This document shows positions 63,871 to 64,000 of a DNA stretch of 64,000 bases, in pieces. The position numbers and the translations under genes are program-made. How positions within the stretch are numbered: the stretch's first letter is position 1; each line of letters opens with the position of its first letter. The notes beneath the pieces were generated by a model. That model searched no databases. It was not told where the DNA came from and saw only the letters and a program-made list of their open reading frames with translations. Source of the stretch: Hemicordylus capensis (Eukaryota; Chordata; Lepidosauria; Squamata; Cordylidae); the NCBI RefSeq assembly GCF_027244095.1, contig NC_069657.1, positions 47,924,857-47,988,856 on the forward strand. The letters run 5' to 3'.

Positions 63871-64000
63871 ATGAGGGCCACCTGTAGTTGCAGATCAGCA
63901 TGGGGCAGCATCATGTGCCGAGAAGCTGGAAGTGTCTTCTCAGCACACTGTCTGGTGTGTTGACATGTGAATGGTGCTAATCTACATTCACTTGCGGGGA

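Overview
The window looks like nuclear DNA from a squamate reptile (lizard or snake). I infer this from the repeats: tRNA/BovB-tailed Sauria-type SINEs, a 5S-rRNA-headed composite SINE, CR1 and L2-like LINEs, and many short hAT-type fold-back elements with 8-bp target duplications. The species cannot be named from sequence alone.

The one protein-coding gene I can support is vasohibin-1 (VASH1), on the minus strand. All seven coding exons are present (start codon 29055-29057, stop 7387-7389). They join in frame to 352 codons plus stop (1059 nt), and all six introns have GT-AG borders. The product is the catalytic subunit of the tubulin carboxypeptidase that removes the C-terminal tyrosine of alpha-tubulin; its Cys156/His191/Ser208 triad is intact. 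A CpG-rich block at about 29.56-30.33 kb lies just upstream of the coding start. It is the likely promoter and contains a probable untranslated first exon with a strong splice donor at 29533.

Layout: 1-7.4 kb is downstream flank or 3' UTR with short elements. 7.4-29.1 kb is the VASH1 body, whose introns hold four 440-525 bp fold-back hAT elements, several 5S-headed SINEs, smaller MITEs and LINE tails. 29.1-30.3 kb is the 5' end and promoter. 30.3-64 kb is upstream intergenic DNA with no gene I can recognise. That part carries two decayed L2-like LINEs (34.3-36.9 and 45.0-48.1 kb), CR1 fragments, nested SINE and MITE insertions, simple repeats, a GC-rich element pair with shared ends (31.9-32.6 and 60.5-62.0 kb), and an AT-rich, repeat-free stretch (58.65-59.24 kb) that is a candidate regulatory element.

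The main value of the window is a clean VASH1 gene model plus a readable insertion history: MITE in SINE, MITE in MITE, SINE in LINE and SINE in SINE, most with visible target duplications. I see no tRNA or rRNA gene that looks functional, no CRISPR and no intact transposase or reverse transcriptase. Nothing here is firm evidence of a wholly new biological system. The less expected observations are the dense hairpin-forming elements inside VASH1 introns, a three-palindrome cluster in intron 1 and the composite SINE architecture.
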